Positions 50,044-58,491 of a DNA stretch of 64,000 nt are shown here, one piece after another. The notes beneath the pieces were generated by a model. It saw nothing but the letters and a program-made list of their open reading frames with translations, was not told where the DNA came from and did not search any database. A program made the translations under genes and the position numbers. Numbering within the stretch: position 1 is the first letter of the stretch; each line of letters begins with the position of its first letter. The DNA lies in NCBI RefSeq assembly GCF_014646655.1, contig NZ_BMNR01000003.1:97039-161038 (forward strand). Reading direction: 5' to 3'. The stretch is from Yeosuana aromativorans. GTDB taxonomy: Bacteria > Bacteroidota > Bacteroidia > Flavobacteriales > Flavobacteriaceae.

Positions 50044-53000
50044 TTATTCCACAATGATCTTTTTATTAACTGTTCCTTTATCTGTTTTTAGTTTCACAAT
50101 ATAGGCTCCTGTACTAATATGCACGGGTATGGATGTATGTTTTATAAACCCATTAAAATCAATTATTTTTTGTCCCATTAGATTATATATTTCACCTCCA
50201 AAAATTTGTGCTTCAGCTTTTACAGTAATATTCAAAATTGAGCTATTGGAATCATAATAAAGGATCAGTTCTTTTTCTAAATCTGGTTCATTATTGTTTA
50301 GCGATTTATTATCTGAAGATTTGAAAACAAGCTTGAACCTATCATTATAAGTTCCAGCATCTAAATATATGCTAAAGACATTATTATTAATTTGAAATGT
50401 TTCATTGGTTGCTGTGTCCTTGATATAAAGCGGTTTTTCAGAATCCATATTTTCTATGCCATCTATTTTAACACGGGCAATGCCAGCTTTTTTAACAATC
50501 AGTCCAAGAGAAAATTCTTGTGAATCATCAAAATCACCAACACCTTGAATCACAAACTTTCCACCTTCAATATCCCAATACATATCTTCTTCATTGACAT
50601 CTACCATAAAAGCATCATAACCAATATCAAACTTATTTGATGCTTTTTTATTGGCACCTAAAACCAATTGTCTGTGATATCCTAAGGGCGAATCATACAT
50701 CAATCTAATGATTGGATTTGCATTTGCTGTTTTATTGGTATTGCTGTTGTTCTTAGTATTTGACGTTTTAAAAAATAAAGAGGATGACCCGTTTTCTGTT
50801 TCAAAAACGCGTTGACTGTTTTTGAAAACAATATTACCTCCATCAACAGTTGAAATGGGCAAACTATTATTATTATCAAATCCCTCAATATGGGTAGACA
50901 CAAAGAATCCTTGATTAACTGCAACATATTGACCAGGCACTTTTGAACCACTGGCACCATTTGCATTAATGCGAGCATCATTTGAAATTGCTACCGCACC
51001 TCCAGTTAAGTTTCTTACCGCATATCCACCTACGTAACCACTCGTTGAATGGGTGTTTGTTTCACCAAAGTGATCCCAAAAATATAATGCGCCATTAATG
51101 ATGGTTCCATTGGTGTTATTTCCTCCATCAGCAACACTTAAATTATCCAGTATAAACTGCGTGGCATCAATGGCTGAAGGATACGGATTTCCTATAAGCC
51201 GTTCAACTTCACCTGATGTTTTATCCAATGGTAGCGTAATGTCACCATTGTATGGCAATCCCTTGAACACATAGTTTTGTTGAGTTGAAATAGGGACCGA
51301 ACCCGAAGTTCCTTTCATGGTAAAACCTTCACCAGGTAACAATGATGAGTTTTCGGTTATTTTATTCCAAGCATAATAATCGTCATAAGGACCATAAAAG
51401 GTATACAACCAATACGAACTAATGGTTTTTGGCAAACCCGGTGGGGGAATAGACCCACCGCCATTGGGATCTGAATTAAATATAAGACTTTGATATGATG
51501 CGGAATTTGAACCATCATTTAAAACACCTAAGATAGTGTAATTGGAATTTGATTTTGCTATACCAGAACCTCTGGTTGCTGAATTTCCCGCTATAGGACC
51601 AACAGATGATGACCAATAATTATAATTAAATGAATTGGCTGTACCTTGTTGATCTCTCTCTATATAACCTCCACTATCTGCATCAATAATACTGCCCTCT
51701 GGCTGAATTAATTGAGATTCACCCTCAAGGTCTATAACCCCGTCCAATTCCAAATACTTGTTAATAGTCAAGCTATGCCCGGTACCTGTGCCAGTACCCA
51801 TATTGGTAACGCCATCCATTGTTAATGTTCCTACTTCAGAAATTAAACCAGATACTGTAATGTCCCTGTTACCAGAAGTAACGTCATTGGTTAAATGAAC
51901 AATATTCCAATCAATCGTTGTTGAACCATCAATCCCAACAGAATTTGGAAGGTACAAATCACCATTATTTAACCATGTTGCAGCAGTATCCCATGCATTG
52001 TCACCATCTGTTTCATAAGGAATTGGTGCCGTTACAATTTGTGAGGAATCTATATTTTGGGGTATGCCGTCAACACCGTAGCCAGAACTATCAAATGCCG
52101 TGTTAGAATCCAACTGATAATAGCCTAACAGATTGCTCCATGACAAACCTCCAGAAATATCCAGTTTTGTTTCAGACCCTTTTACGTTTGTACTGTTTTG
52201 TTCTATATGCTGGTTCATCATCTCCCTAATTTGGGACTCACTCAATGCCACATCCCAGACACGAACTTCTTGAATGGCTCCATCAAAAAAGTTAATGTTT
52301 AAGGGTGTTGTTAGGTAATTTGACATATCAGAGCCTACAATGAAGATATTGGATGTATTAGTGGGCGGCGATGATGCAGATGCCGAGACAACCTCTATAC
52401 CATCAATGTACATTTTTGAAGTTGAACCATTATATGTTACTGCAATATGATGCCATTGGTTATTTGGAATAGCATACGGCGAAGTCATGTTCAACAACTC
52501 GTTGTTTGAATTATCATACCAAATCAAATTAGGATAATTATTTTTTAAACTTAAATGATATCCCGTTTTATCGGTTGCATCTATATTTCCTTTTGATATA
52601 ATGGTTCCTGTAGCAACTGTGTTTTCTTGAAAAACCCAGGCCTCTAAAGAAAAGGAGTTTGTTAAATCGTGATTATCTGCAAAATCAACATGCTCATCAA
52701 TCCCATCAAAATCAATTAAATAATCGATAATGTTGACCGAATAATCTTCAACTTCACCATCAAATCCAGATTCACAACTTGAAGGATAATTGGCCCATTT
52801 TGTGGTTACTCGCATTCTTGACGTACCTATTGTTGCTCCAGTTGGAACTGTAATAGACATAGGAGAATTTGAGGTAGCACCATCTACAACGTTGTACGCC
52901 CAACCCATGTCATATTCTTCTCCAGGATCATTAAAATCTCCATCCCGGTTCCAATCTATCCATACGTTAGTATAGACAACATAAGGACCGTCTGTATTGA

Positions 53001-54753
53001 CATGTACCGTTAGATCATGTGTTGTTCCCTTATAAATATTAGTCGATATATTGGTAAAGTCTTCATAGGGTTTATCCTTAGGTATTTCATTATCAGCATT
53101 GCTTATGGTGTTAAAGGACACATAGGTAACACTGGTATCATAGGTGGTACTTCCATTTGAGCTACAATACTCACCTCTTCCCTCAATTAAAAATGTATAT
53201 GGGTTTTCATCAGAATCATTATTCGCAATAGATACTGTTGCAATATGGGTTCCGGATGTAGTTGGATCATAAGTAATGGTGAATGTTGTACTCCCTCCAG
53301 AAGAAATTGAGGGACTGGGATTGGCTGTTAATGAAAAATCCGTTGATCCTGTTATGGTAATATATGGACTTGGATCTGTTAACGTTATGGCAGAACTTCC
53401 CAAGTTTTGAATAGTAAATGTATGGGAAACAGAGTTGGTACCCGTAACCTCTACACCACCAAAATCTGTGTCATCAGATACTGAAATTACTGTATTGCCA
53501 TCTGGAATATCCGTACCGTTGCCTTTAACGTTTATTTCAGGCCCAACATAACTGGTTTGCAAACCACTTAAATCTATAATCTGTATTTCATGGGACACCG
53601 AATTTCCATTTCTATGACACCAATGTGCTGCCTGAGTAGTTGATTTTAAATAGTAATTACGCCATCCTCTACCATAAGCAGTTCCACTACCACTAGATGT
53701 TGAAGTGCCTACAATTAAAGCTTGGTTGATATCTGACAACCCTGCCGATGTGATATTGATTGTTGATTCCCCTGCCGAATTATCAGTATCTTGAAAGCGT
53801 GTTACATTTAAACCTGAATTAACCAGAACATGAACAAAATGCCTATTGGTTCCGTTAGAAACATGATTACTGTTAAACGTCCAATCGACTCTTTGGTTAT
53901 TGTTTCCCGGTTGTGTTACTGGCCATAAATCGGCAATAGCATCATTATTACCACTTTCATTATTATCGGCTCTAAAATGACTGAAAATAATGGCATTATT
54001 CCATGAAGACACATCGGTAGCCGTACCTGTTCCGTCAGATCCATCTCTTAAAGTGATTGTACCTGTATCTGAACTTGTGTTTCCAGAATCGCCATGCAAA
54101 ACTGTCCAATTTGCTCCAGTAAATTCAACCAGCGTAATATAGACCTTAACATTATTGGCGTTTGAACCTTTCTGCACTCGTAAAGTAGAAGCATCTTCCA
54201 GATAGGTTATGGCAGTTCCAGAATCGGCATCTGCTTGGGATGAATTGTTTAAAATACCAGTAATAAAAGGTATGCATTTATTGGCATTTGTTATTCCGGA
54301 TAAAGCTTGGGTTACACTATTATTTGAGCCATTTAAGTTAACAACATACCGCCCTCTTACAATCATTTCATTACCACCTCCCGGAGAACCAATATATTCC
54401 CAAATTGAAGTGTTAAAACGCATATCACTGTTACTGGAATTTGATTCCCTGTAATAGGTCAGCGTATTAGTGCTGGTTAACTGCCTAGCCCCCGACAAGT
54501 CATCACCATTATAAGTGTTGTTATTGGTAGGTGATCCTGCTTGGGTTTTGCGGTTATTGTTTGCCAACTCAACAGCACTGTTTAAGGAACTGACGGCAGT
54601 AAAACTTGTATTGGTTCCTCCGTTTCTCCCTATATCATCTTGAATGTGCTGGACCTTAAAATCAGGAGTTTGCGCATGACTAATAGCACACATTAACAAA
54701 AAGATAACTACAAACCTAATATTTGGCTTGTAATGCTTTGAGAGACTTTTCAT
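50044..54753 (-). CDS. Large T9SS-secreted protein with choice-of-anchor, GEVED and LamG domains
   Basis: Extracellular or surface adhesin-like or carbohydrate-interacting protein of 1569 residues. Signal peptide (MCAISHAQ), an unrecognised N-terminal beta region (about 30-420), a HYDIN/choice-of-anchor D domain (about 425-530, FTIQNLGSSAITLTD), a GEVED domain (about 590-680; WIDWNRDGDFNDPGEEYD), a LamG/concanavalin domain (about 695-850; FSLEAWVFQENT and WHHIAVTYNGSTSKMYIDG), a long region with GLPYNGDITLPL and NPYPSAIDATQFI, and a C-terminal T9SS sorting domain. The Asx/Ser/Thr-rich text fits a secreted protein. ATCGAT-type palindromes lie about 100 bp upstream. Confidence 0.85.
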   Translation of the reverse strand: MKSLSKHYKPNIRFVVIFLLMCAISHAQTPDFKVQHIQDDIGRNGGTNTSFTAVSSLNSAVELANNNRKTQAGSPTNNNTYNGDDLSGARQLTSTNTLTYYRESNSSNSDMRFNTSIWEYIGSPGGGNEMIVRGRYVVNLNGSNNSVTQALSGITNANKCIPFITGILNNSSQADADSGTAITYLEDASTLRVQKGSNANNVKVYITLVEFTGANWTVLHGDSGNTSSDTGTITLRDGSDGTGTATDVSSWNNAIIFSHFRADNNESGNNDAIADLWPVTQPGNNNQRVDWTFNSNHVSNGTNRHFVHVLVNSGLNVTRFQDTDNSAGESTINITSAGLSDINQALIVGTSTSSGSGTAYGRGWRNYYLKSTTQAAHWCHRNGNSVSHEIQIIDLSGLQTSYVGPEINVKGNGTDIPDGNTVISVSDDTDFGGVEVTGTNSVSHTFTIQNLGSSAITLTDPSPYITITGSTDFSLTANPSPSISSGGSTTFTITYDPTTSGTHIATVSIANNDSDENPYTFLIEGRGEYCSSNGSTTYDTSVTYVSFNTISNADNEIPKDKPYEDFTNISTNIYKGTTHDLTVHVNTDGPYVVYTNVWIDWNRDGDFNDPGEEYDMGWAYNVVDGATSNSPMSITVPTGATIGTSRMRVTTKWANYPSSCESGFDGEVEDYSVNIIDYLIDFDGIDEHVDFADNHDLTNSFSLEAWVFQENTVATGTIISKGNIDATDKTGYHLSLKNNYPNLIWYDNSNNELLNMTSPYAIPNNQWHHIAVTYNGSTSKMYIDGIEVVSASASSPPTNTSNIFIVGSDMSNYLTTPLNINFFDGAIQEVRVWDVALSESQIREMMNQHIEQNSTNVKGSETKLDISGGLSWSNLLGYYQLDSNTAFDSSGYGVDGIPQNIDSSQIVTAPIPYETDGDNAWDTAATWLNNGDLYLPNSVGIDGSTTIDWNIVHLTNDVTSGNRDITVSGLISEVGTLTMDGVTNMGTGTGTGHSLTINKYLELDGVIDLEGESQLIQPEGSIIDADSGGYIERDQQGTANSFNYNYWSSSVGPIAGNSATRGSGIAKSNSNYTILGVLNDGSNSASYQSLIFNSDPNGGGSIPPPGLPKTISSYWLYTFYGPYDDYYAWNKITENSSLLPGEGFTMKGTSGSVPISTQQNYVFKGLPYNGDITLPLDKTSGEVERLIGNPYPSAIDATQFILDNLSVADGGNNTNGTIINGALYFWDHFGETNTHSTSGYVGGYAVRNLTGGAVAISNDARINANGASGSKVPGQYVAVNQGFFVSTHIEGFDNNNSLPISTVDGGNIVFKNSQRVFETENGSSSLFFKTSNTKNNSNTNKTANANPIIRLMYDSPLGYHRQLVLGANKKASNKFDIGYDAFMVDVNEEDMYWDIEGGKFVIQGVGDFDDSQEFSLGLIVKKAGIARVKIDGIENMDSEKPLYIKDTATNETFQINNNVFSIYLDAGTYNDRFKLVFKSSDNKSLNNNEPDLEKELILYYDSNSSILNITVKAEAQIFGGEIYNLMGQKIIDFNGFIKHTSIPVHISTGAYIVKLKTDKGTVNKKIIVE

Positions 54754-54822
54754 TACAAAAAATTTACATTACCTTTTTTAAAAGGTTATTTTTTTTAAAT
54801 AGCAAAGCAAACATACACAAAC

Positions 54823-54854
54823 AATCGATTAAAAACAAATTTTATCGATAAAAT
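54823..54854. promoter_or_regulatory. Two ATCGAT-centred palindromes upstream of the T9SS protein gene
   Basis: AATCGATT (54823-54830) and the perfect 16-bp palindrome ATTTTATCGATAAAAT (54839-54854), centres 20 bp apart. The second nearly equals the site at 48714-48729 near the second LacI gene. It lies 86-101 bp before the start codon. Confidence 0.55.
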
Positions 54855-55049
54855 GTTTGTTTTGTTTATTTTTGTAATGAATTTCTTAAAATTGAAGTTG
54901 ATTTATGAGATTAATCTAAGTTTTCTAAAATCCCACGATAAAGATAAGGAATAAATCCAAAAATATGACACCTTAATAAATTAACTTGAACAAAAGTAAT
55001 TCCCTAATATTCCATGAAAATATTTTTAGAAACAATATAGTTTCAACTT

Positions 55050-55100
55050 AACAAAAACAAAAAAAGCATCCCATTTTCTAGTACTGAAAATGGGATGCTT
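55050..55100 (-). terminator. Terminator of the DUF5679 gene
   Basis: A perfect 15-bp stem: AAGCATCCCATTTTC (55064-55078) pairs with GAAAATGGGATGCTT (55086-55100), loop of seven bases, followed on the minus strand by a T-rich tract (TTTTTGTTTTTGTT). Confidence 0.88.
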
Positions 55101-55160
55101 ATAAAATTTAATGATCAATAAGCCTAAAGGCTATTAATTCAATTCTAACAAAAAATTAGT

Positions 55161-55304
55161 TTATGCCTTTCCAAGAATTCTGAACATGCCAGTACCACAA
55201 GTTGGGCATTTTCCTTTCATGGCTTTTCTGCCGTTTTTCATAGTAACTTCAGCGGCATCTTTGATTTCTTTTTTGTCTTTACATTTTACACAATATCCTT
55301 CCAT
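55161..55304 (-). CDS. DUF5679 zinc-ribbon protein (47 aa)
   Basis: A 47-residue protein with two CxxC pairs: GYCVKCKDKKEIKDA and KGKCPTCGTGMFR, joined by VTMKNGRKAMKG. This is the whole of the DUF5679 domain, found as a short stand-alone protein in many bacteria and archaea. The cysteines should bind one zinc. Function is unknown. It has its own strong terminator. It is too short for usual length limits but its family pattern is clear. Confidence 0.88.
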   Translation of the reverse strand: MEGYCVKCKDKKEIKDAAEVTMKNGRKAMKGKCPTCGTGMFRILGKA

Positions 55305-55507
55305 AATATGTTTTGTTTTAGTATTGGTTTTGGTTAAACTTTATGATTTTTAAATATATGCTATATTTTTTAGTCACACGAATAAAATTATAACAAATTA
55401 CTATTTTTTTAATTTACTACTTGAGTTTTAGGTATTCTTTTATTTTTATTCATTTGAATTACAAAAGCTTTCACTGAGATTTACTAAGAATTTTAACCCA
55501 TTGGCAA

Positions 55508-57256
55508 TTATATGTAAGGCACACTAATTTTAATTGTAGTGCCTGTATTTTTTTCCGAATTTATTGAAATTCTCCCATCCAGGTTTTGTACGCGTTCTTT
55601 CACAGCAAAAAGACCAAACCCGCCTTCTCCTACTTTTGCCTTTGGCAATTCATTTTTATTAAATCCTTTACCATCATCGGAAACCTTAATTTCAAGTAAC
55701 TCATCATTAACTTTCATTTCAATTTTCAAATTATTGGCCTGAGCATGCTTCACAGTGTTGTTCACCAATTCCTGAATAACCCTAAAGACAAGTATCAATT
55801 TTGATTCAGAAAGTTTAATTTTATTTAAATCTGTAATAAACGAAGTTTTTATATGATGTTCTTGTTGTGTTTTATCCGCTAGCCAATACATGGTTTCAAT
55901 TAAACCCATTTCATACAATACGGGCGGACATAGATCATATGTGATTTTTCTGGAATTATCTAACGCTTCTTCAATATATTGTATTACAGACTTAAACTCT
56001 TTTTGAGCATTTTCTGTGACAATCTCATCGTGTAAATCATTTAATTTCATTTTTGAAATTACCAATAACTGACTTAAATGGTCGTGTATATTGGCAGCAA
56101 TTTCCTTTCGTTGTTTTTCTTCGGTCAATGAAATTTCTGTTGTTAGTTTTTTTAATGATTTTTGATAATTATCAATTATTTTTTCACGTTCAACACGTTC
56201 TGTGATATCACGCGAAACAGATACAATCTTTATTAATTCATTTTTGTTATTAAGCACTGGTTGACGATTCGATTCAAACCATCTATATTTGCCATCTTTT
56301 GATTTAAATCTATAAATCAGTAAAATTGATAATCCCGCTTTCAGTTTATTCCAATAAGTATCTGATGTAACAAGCGAAACATCATCTGGATGAAAGTAAA
56401 TATGGGATTTTTTTCCAAGCACTTCATTGGGCTCATAACCGCTTGCATTTGTTCCAGATGGACTCACATAAAGGAATCTTCCATCCGTATCAAGAAGTGA
56501 AATTACATCAGTTGTGTTTTCCGCCAACAGTTTATATTTTTCTTCGCTTTCCTTTAATTTTAGGTTGGCATTTTTTTGCTCGGTAATATCAATTACCGTG
56601 GAGATCATAAGATTTTGATCGAACACGGGAATATTTTGTGCATTGATAAACTTTTTTTCACCACTGCTCGTTGTAATTTCTATTCCGTACCAACGCATTC
56701 TATTTGGATCACCACTATTAATATCTTCCAGAACCCTTTCTCTTATCATGTTTCGATATTCTTCATCAGGATATACACTTTCAAAAAAGCTTTCAAGATT
56801 TACCAAGTCCTTTTCTGGCCATCCATAAATATCAGTGAAGTTCTTATTCATGAAAACTGTATTGCCATCATCCATTTTATTAACAGCAAGCCCTATTGGC
56901 AAATATTTTAAAATGGTTTCTATGTAAACATTTCTGTCCTGTAATCTTGATTTTACCTTTTCATTTTCTTCAGTAAGATTCAAAAGATTCTCCTTTTGAA
57001 GCTCAAGTTCATGTATAGACTTTCTTTTGGCTTTGGTTTCGCGCTGAATTAAAACAAACAAAATAATAGATGTTGCAAATACAAACCCCAAACCTTTATA
57101 GATTTCTATGGTGGTTAGCATTTCAACGGAAAGTGTATTACCAAAAATGAGCACAACTATACGGTCAGAAAAAATAATATATACAGAACTAATTAAAAGA
57201 TAGATCAATGAAATCTTCAGAGAACCGAAGTACTTACTGTTTTTAATACGCTTCAT
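55508..57256 (-). CDS. PAS-domain membrane sensor histidine kinase (HisKA_3 type)
   Basis: The 582 residues have two N-terminal helices (about 12-32 and 45-67), a coiled coil, two PAS domains (about 110-230 and 233-355; VFMNKNFTDIYGWPEKDL and GRFLYVSPSGTNASGYEPNEV) with the PAC ending YRWFESNRQP, then the kinase. The phospho-acceptor His is in IAANIHDHLSQLL, and the ATPase has VIQELVNNTVKHA and SDDGKGF with GGFGLFAVKERV. NarL-class pairing is expected with the LuxR regulator encoded divergently at 57724. Confidence 0.92.
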   Translation of the reverse strand: MKRIKNSKYFGSLKISLIYLLISSVYIIFSDRIVVLIFGNTLSVEMLTTIEIYKGLGFVFATSIILFVLIQRETKAKRKSIHELELQKENLLNLTEENEKVKSRLQDRNVYIETILKYLPIGLAVNKMDDGNTVFMNKNFTDIYGWPEKDLVNLESFFESVYPDEEYRNMIRERVLEDINSGDPNRMRWYGIEITTSSGEKKFINAQNIPVFDQNLMISTVIDITEQKNANLKLKESEEKYKLLAENTTDVISLLDTDGRFLYVSPSGTNASGYEPNEVLGKKSHIYFHPDDVSLVTSDTYWNKLKAGLSILLIYRFKSKDGKYRWFESNRQPVLNNKNELIKIVSVSRDITERVEREKIIDNYQKSLKKLTTEISLTEEKQRKEIAANIHDHLSQLLVISKMKLNDLHDEIVTENAQKEFKSVIQYIEEALDNSRKITYDLCPPVLYEMGLIETMYWLADKTQQEHHIKTSFITDLNKIKLSESKLILVFRVIQELVNNTVKHAQANNLKIEMKVNDELLEIKVSDDGKGFNKNELPKAKVGEGGFGLFAVKERVQNLDGRISINSEKNTGTTIKISVPYI

Positions 57257-57429
57257 AAATAATTCTTTAACTACATGTACGGTTTATAATTGATAATAGT
57301 TTAGACCTATACAAAATGACAAATAACAACTTGGCTCTAGACTTCTCTGAAAAATATTATTAGCTGACTATATTAAGATTGTAAGTTAAATTAAAAATAA
57401 TACAAATCATAATAAATTCATGCGAGCAT

Positions 57430-57530
57430 TTATCCCGTTTTAAGCCACCAATATATCCAAGAGACAACAACCAATACAATAAAATATGCAAGGGCAAGTT
57501 TAAATATAGATCAGAATTGAAAATTTTCAT
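57430..57530 (-). pseudogene. Possible 33-aa single-helix membrane peptide, split by a one-base frameshift
   Basis: From the ATG at 57530 the reading begins MKIFNSDLY. One frame away, the sequence reads FKLALAYFIVLVVVSWIYWW and LKTG then TAA (57430-57432), an ideal single membrane helix. Adding one T to the TTT run near 57502 would join them into a 33-residue peptide. This is a guess from composition; there is no family match. The other frame from the same ATG also stays open for a while but is less regular. Confidence 0.3.
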
Positions 57531-57573
57531 ATGTGATAATGAATTGGGTTCTACATTAAAATTTTAGTAAAAG

Positions 57574-57610
57574 ACCAAATCCTAAATAGTGGATTTGGTT
57601 TTTTTTTCTG
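57574..57610 (+). terminator. Orphan terminator on the plus strand
   Basis: ACCAAATCC (57574-57582) and GGATTTGGT (57591-57599) pair perfectly, followed by about ten T residues. No plus-strand gene ends before it, so it may end an unknown transcript. Confidence 0.7.
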
Positions 57611-57723
57611 TTGATGAACAGATTAAAAATTTAAACAGAAACATGAATGCTATTACTGTCATCAAACAAAGATTCTAAAACAAATTTTCATACCTTTATA
57701 ATAGCTTAATAAAATAATTATTT

Positions 57724-58368
57724 ATGGAAAAATCGATTTTATTGGTAGATGACCATAAAATAGTTAGAGATGGTCTTAAAAGTTTAATTGAAAAAAACAA
57801 AACTTTAAGAATCATCAGTGAGGCTAATGATGGCAGAGAGGCCATAAAATTATGTGAAAAACTCAAACCAGATGTTGTTATAATGGATGTTGCCATGAGT
57901 GGTTTAAATGGCATTGAGGCTACTAAACAAATAATCAACATAGACCCCAATATAAAAGTAATTGCATTATCCATGCATTCAGAAAAACAATTTGTTATTG
58001 GCATGTTTAAGGCCGGTGCTTATGGCTACTTGCTTAAAGATTCAAGTTCTGAAGAACTCATCACAGCCATATTGGCCGTAACACGTAATGAAAAATACAT
58101 TTCCCAAAAAATCTCCAATATCCTTATAGAAAGTATAGCAGAAATCAGTTCTGATGATAATTCAAATCAACTCTCTGAAAGAGAAAGAGAAGTGCTCCAG
58201 CTCATAGCCGAAGGCAATTCATCAAAAGAAATAGGCGAATTACTCTTTTTAAGTTCCAAAACGGTTGATGTACATAGAAAAAACATCATGCAAAAGCTAG
58301 ATTTATTCACGCTTCAGGATTTAACAAAATATGCCGTTAAAAATGGCATTATTTCATTAGACCGTTAA
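57724..58368 (+). CDS. LuxR/NarL-type response regulator
   Basis: The 214 residues have a receiver (LVDDHKIVRDGL, acceptor aspartate in VVIMDVAMSGLNG, ALSMHSE, and YLLKDS lysine) and a canonical LuxR domain (LSEREREVLQLIAEGNSSKEIGELLFLSSKTVDVHRKNIMQKL; core LIAEGNSSKEIGELLFLS). It is divergent from the PAS kinase and upstream of a hybrid kinase and a lone receiver. It ends at 58368 and the hybrid kinase begins 123 bp later. Confidence 0.93.
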   Translation: MEKSILLVDDHKIVRDGLKSLIEKNKTLRIISEANDGREAIKLCEKLKPDVVIMDVAMSGLNGIEATKQIINIDPNIKVIALSMHSEKQFVIGMFKAGAYGYLLKDSSSEELITAILAVTRNEKYISQKISNILIESIAEISSDDNSNQLSEREREVLQLIAEGNSSKEIGELLFLSSKTVDVHRKNIMQKLDLFTLQDLTKYAVKNGIISLDR

Positions 58369-58491
58369 AATTCAGCTCATAAATTTCCTATCTCTACTGG
58401 TAAGCAAACTTTTACTGTAATATAACAAATTTGCTTATTGATTCGTCTTGTTTAAAAATGAATATTTGTAGGGTAATTGAACCTACTTATA

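Larger units (their letters stand above)
54754..55160. other. 407-bp gap upstream of the T9SS protein gene
   Basis: Holds two ATCGAT-centred palindromes (54823-54830 and 54839-54854) and the terminator hairpin of the DUF5679 gene (55064-55100). No reading frame of interest was seen. Confidence 0.6.
57257..57723. other. 467-bp gap between the PAS kinase and LuxR regulator
   Basis: Divergent-gene spacer. It holds a possible broken 33-residue membrane peptide on the minus strand (57430-57530) and a plus-strand terminator hairpin (57574-57610) with no gene before it. No clear -7 element (TAnnTTTG) was found on either strand. Confidence 0.6.
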
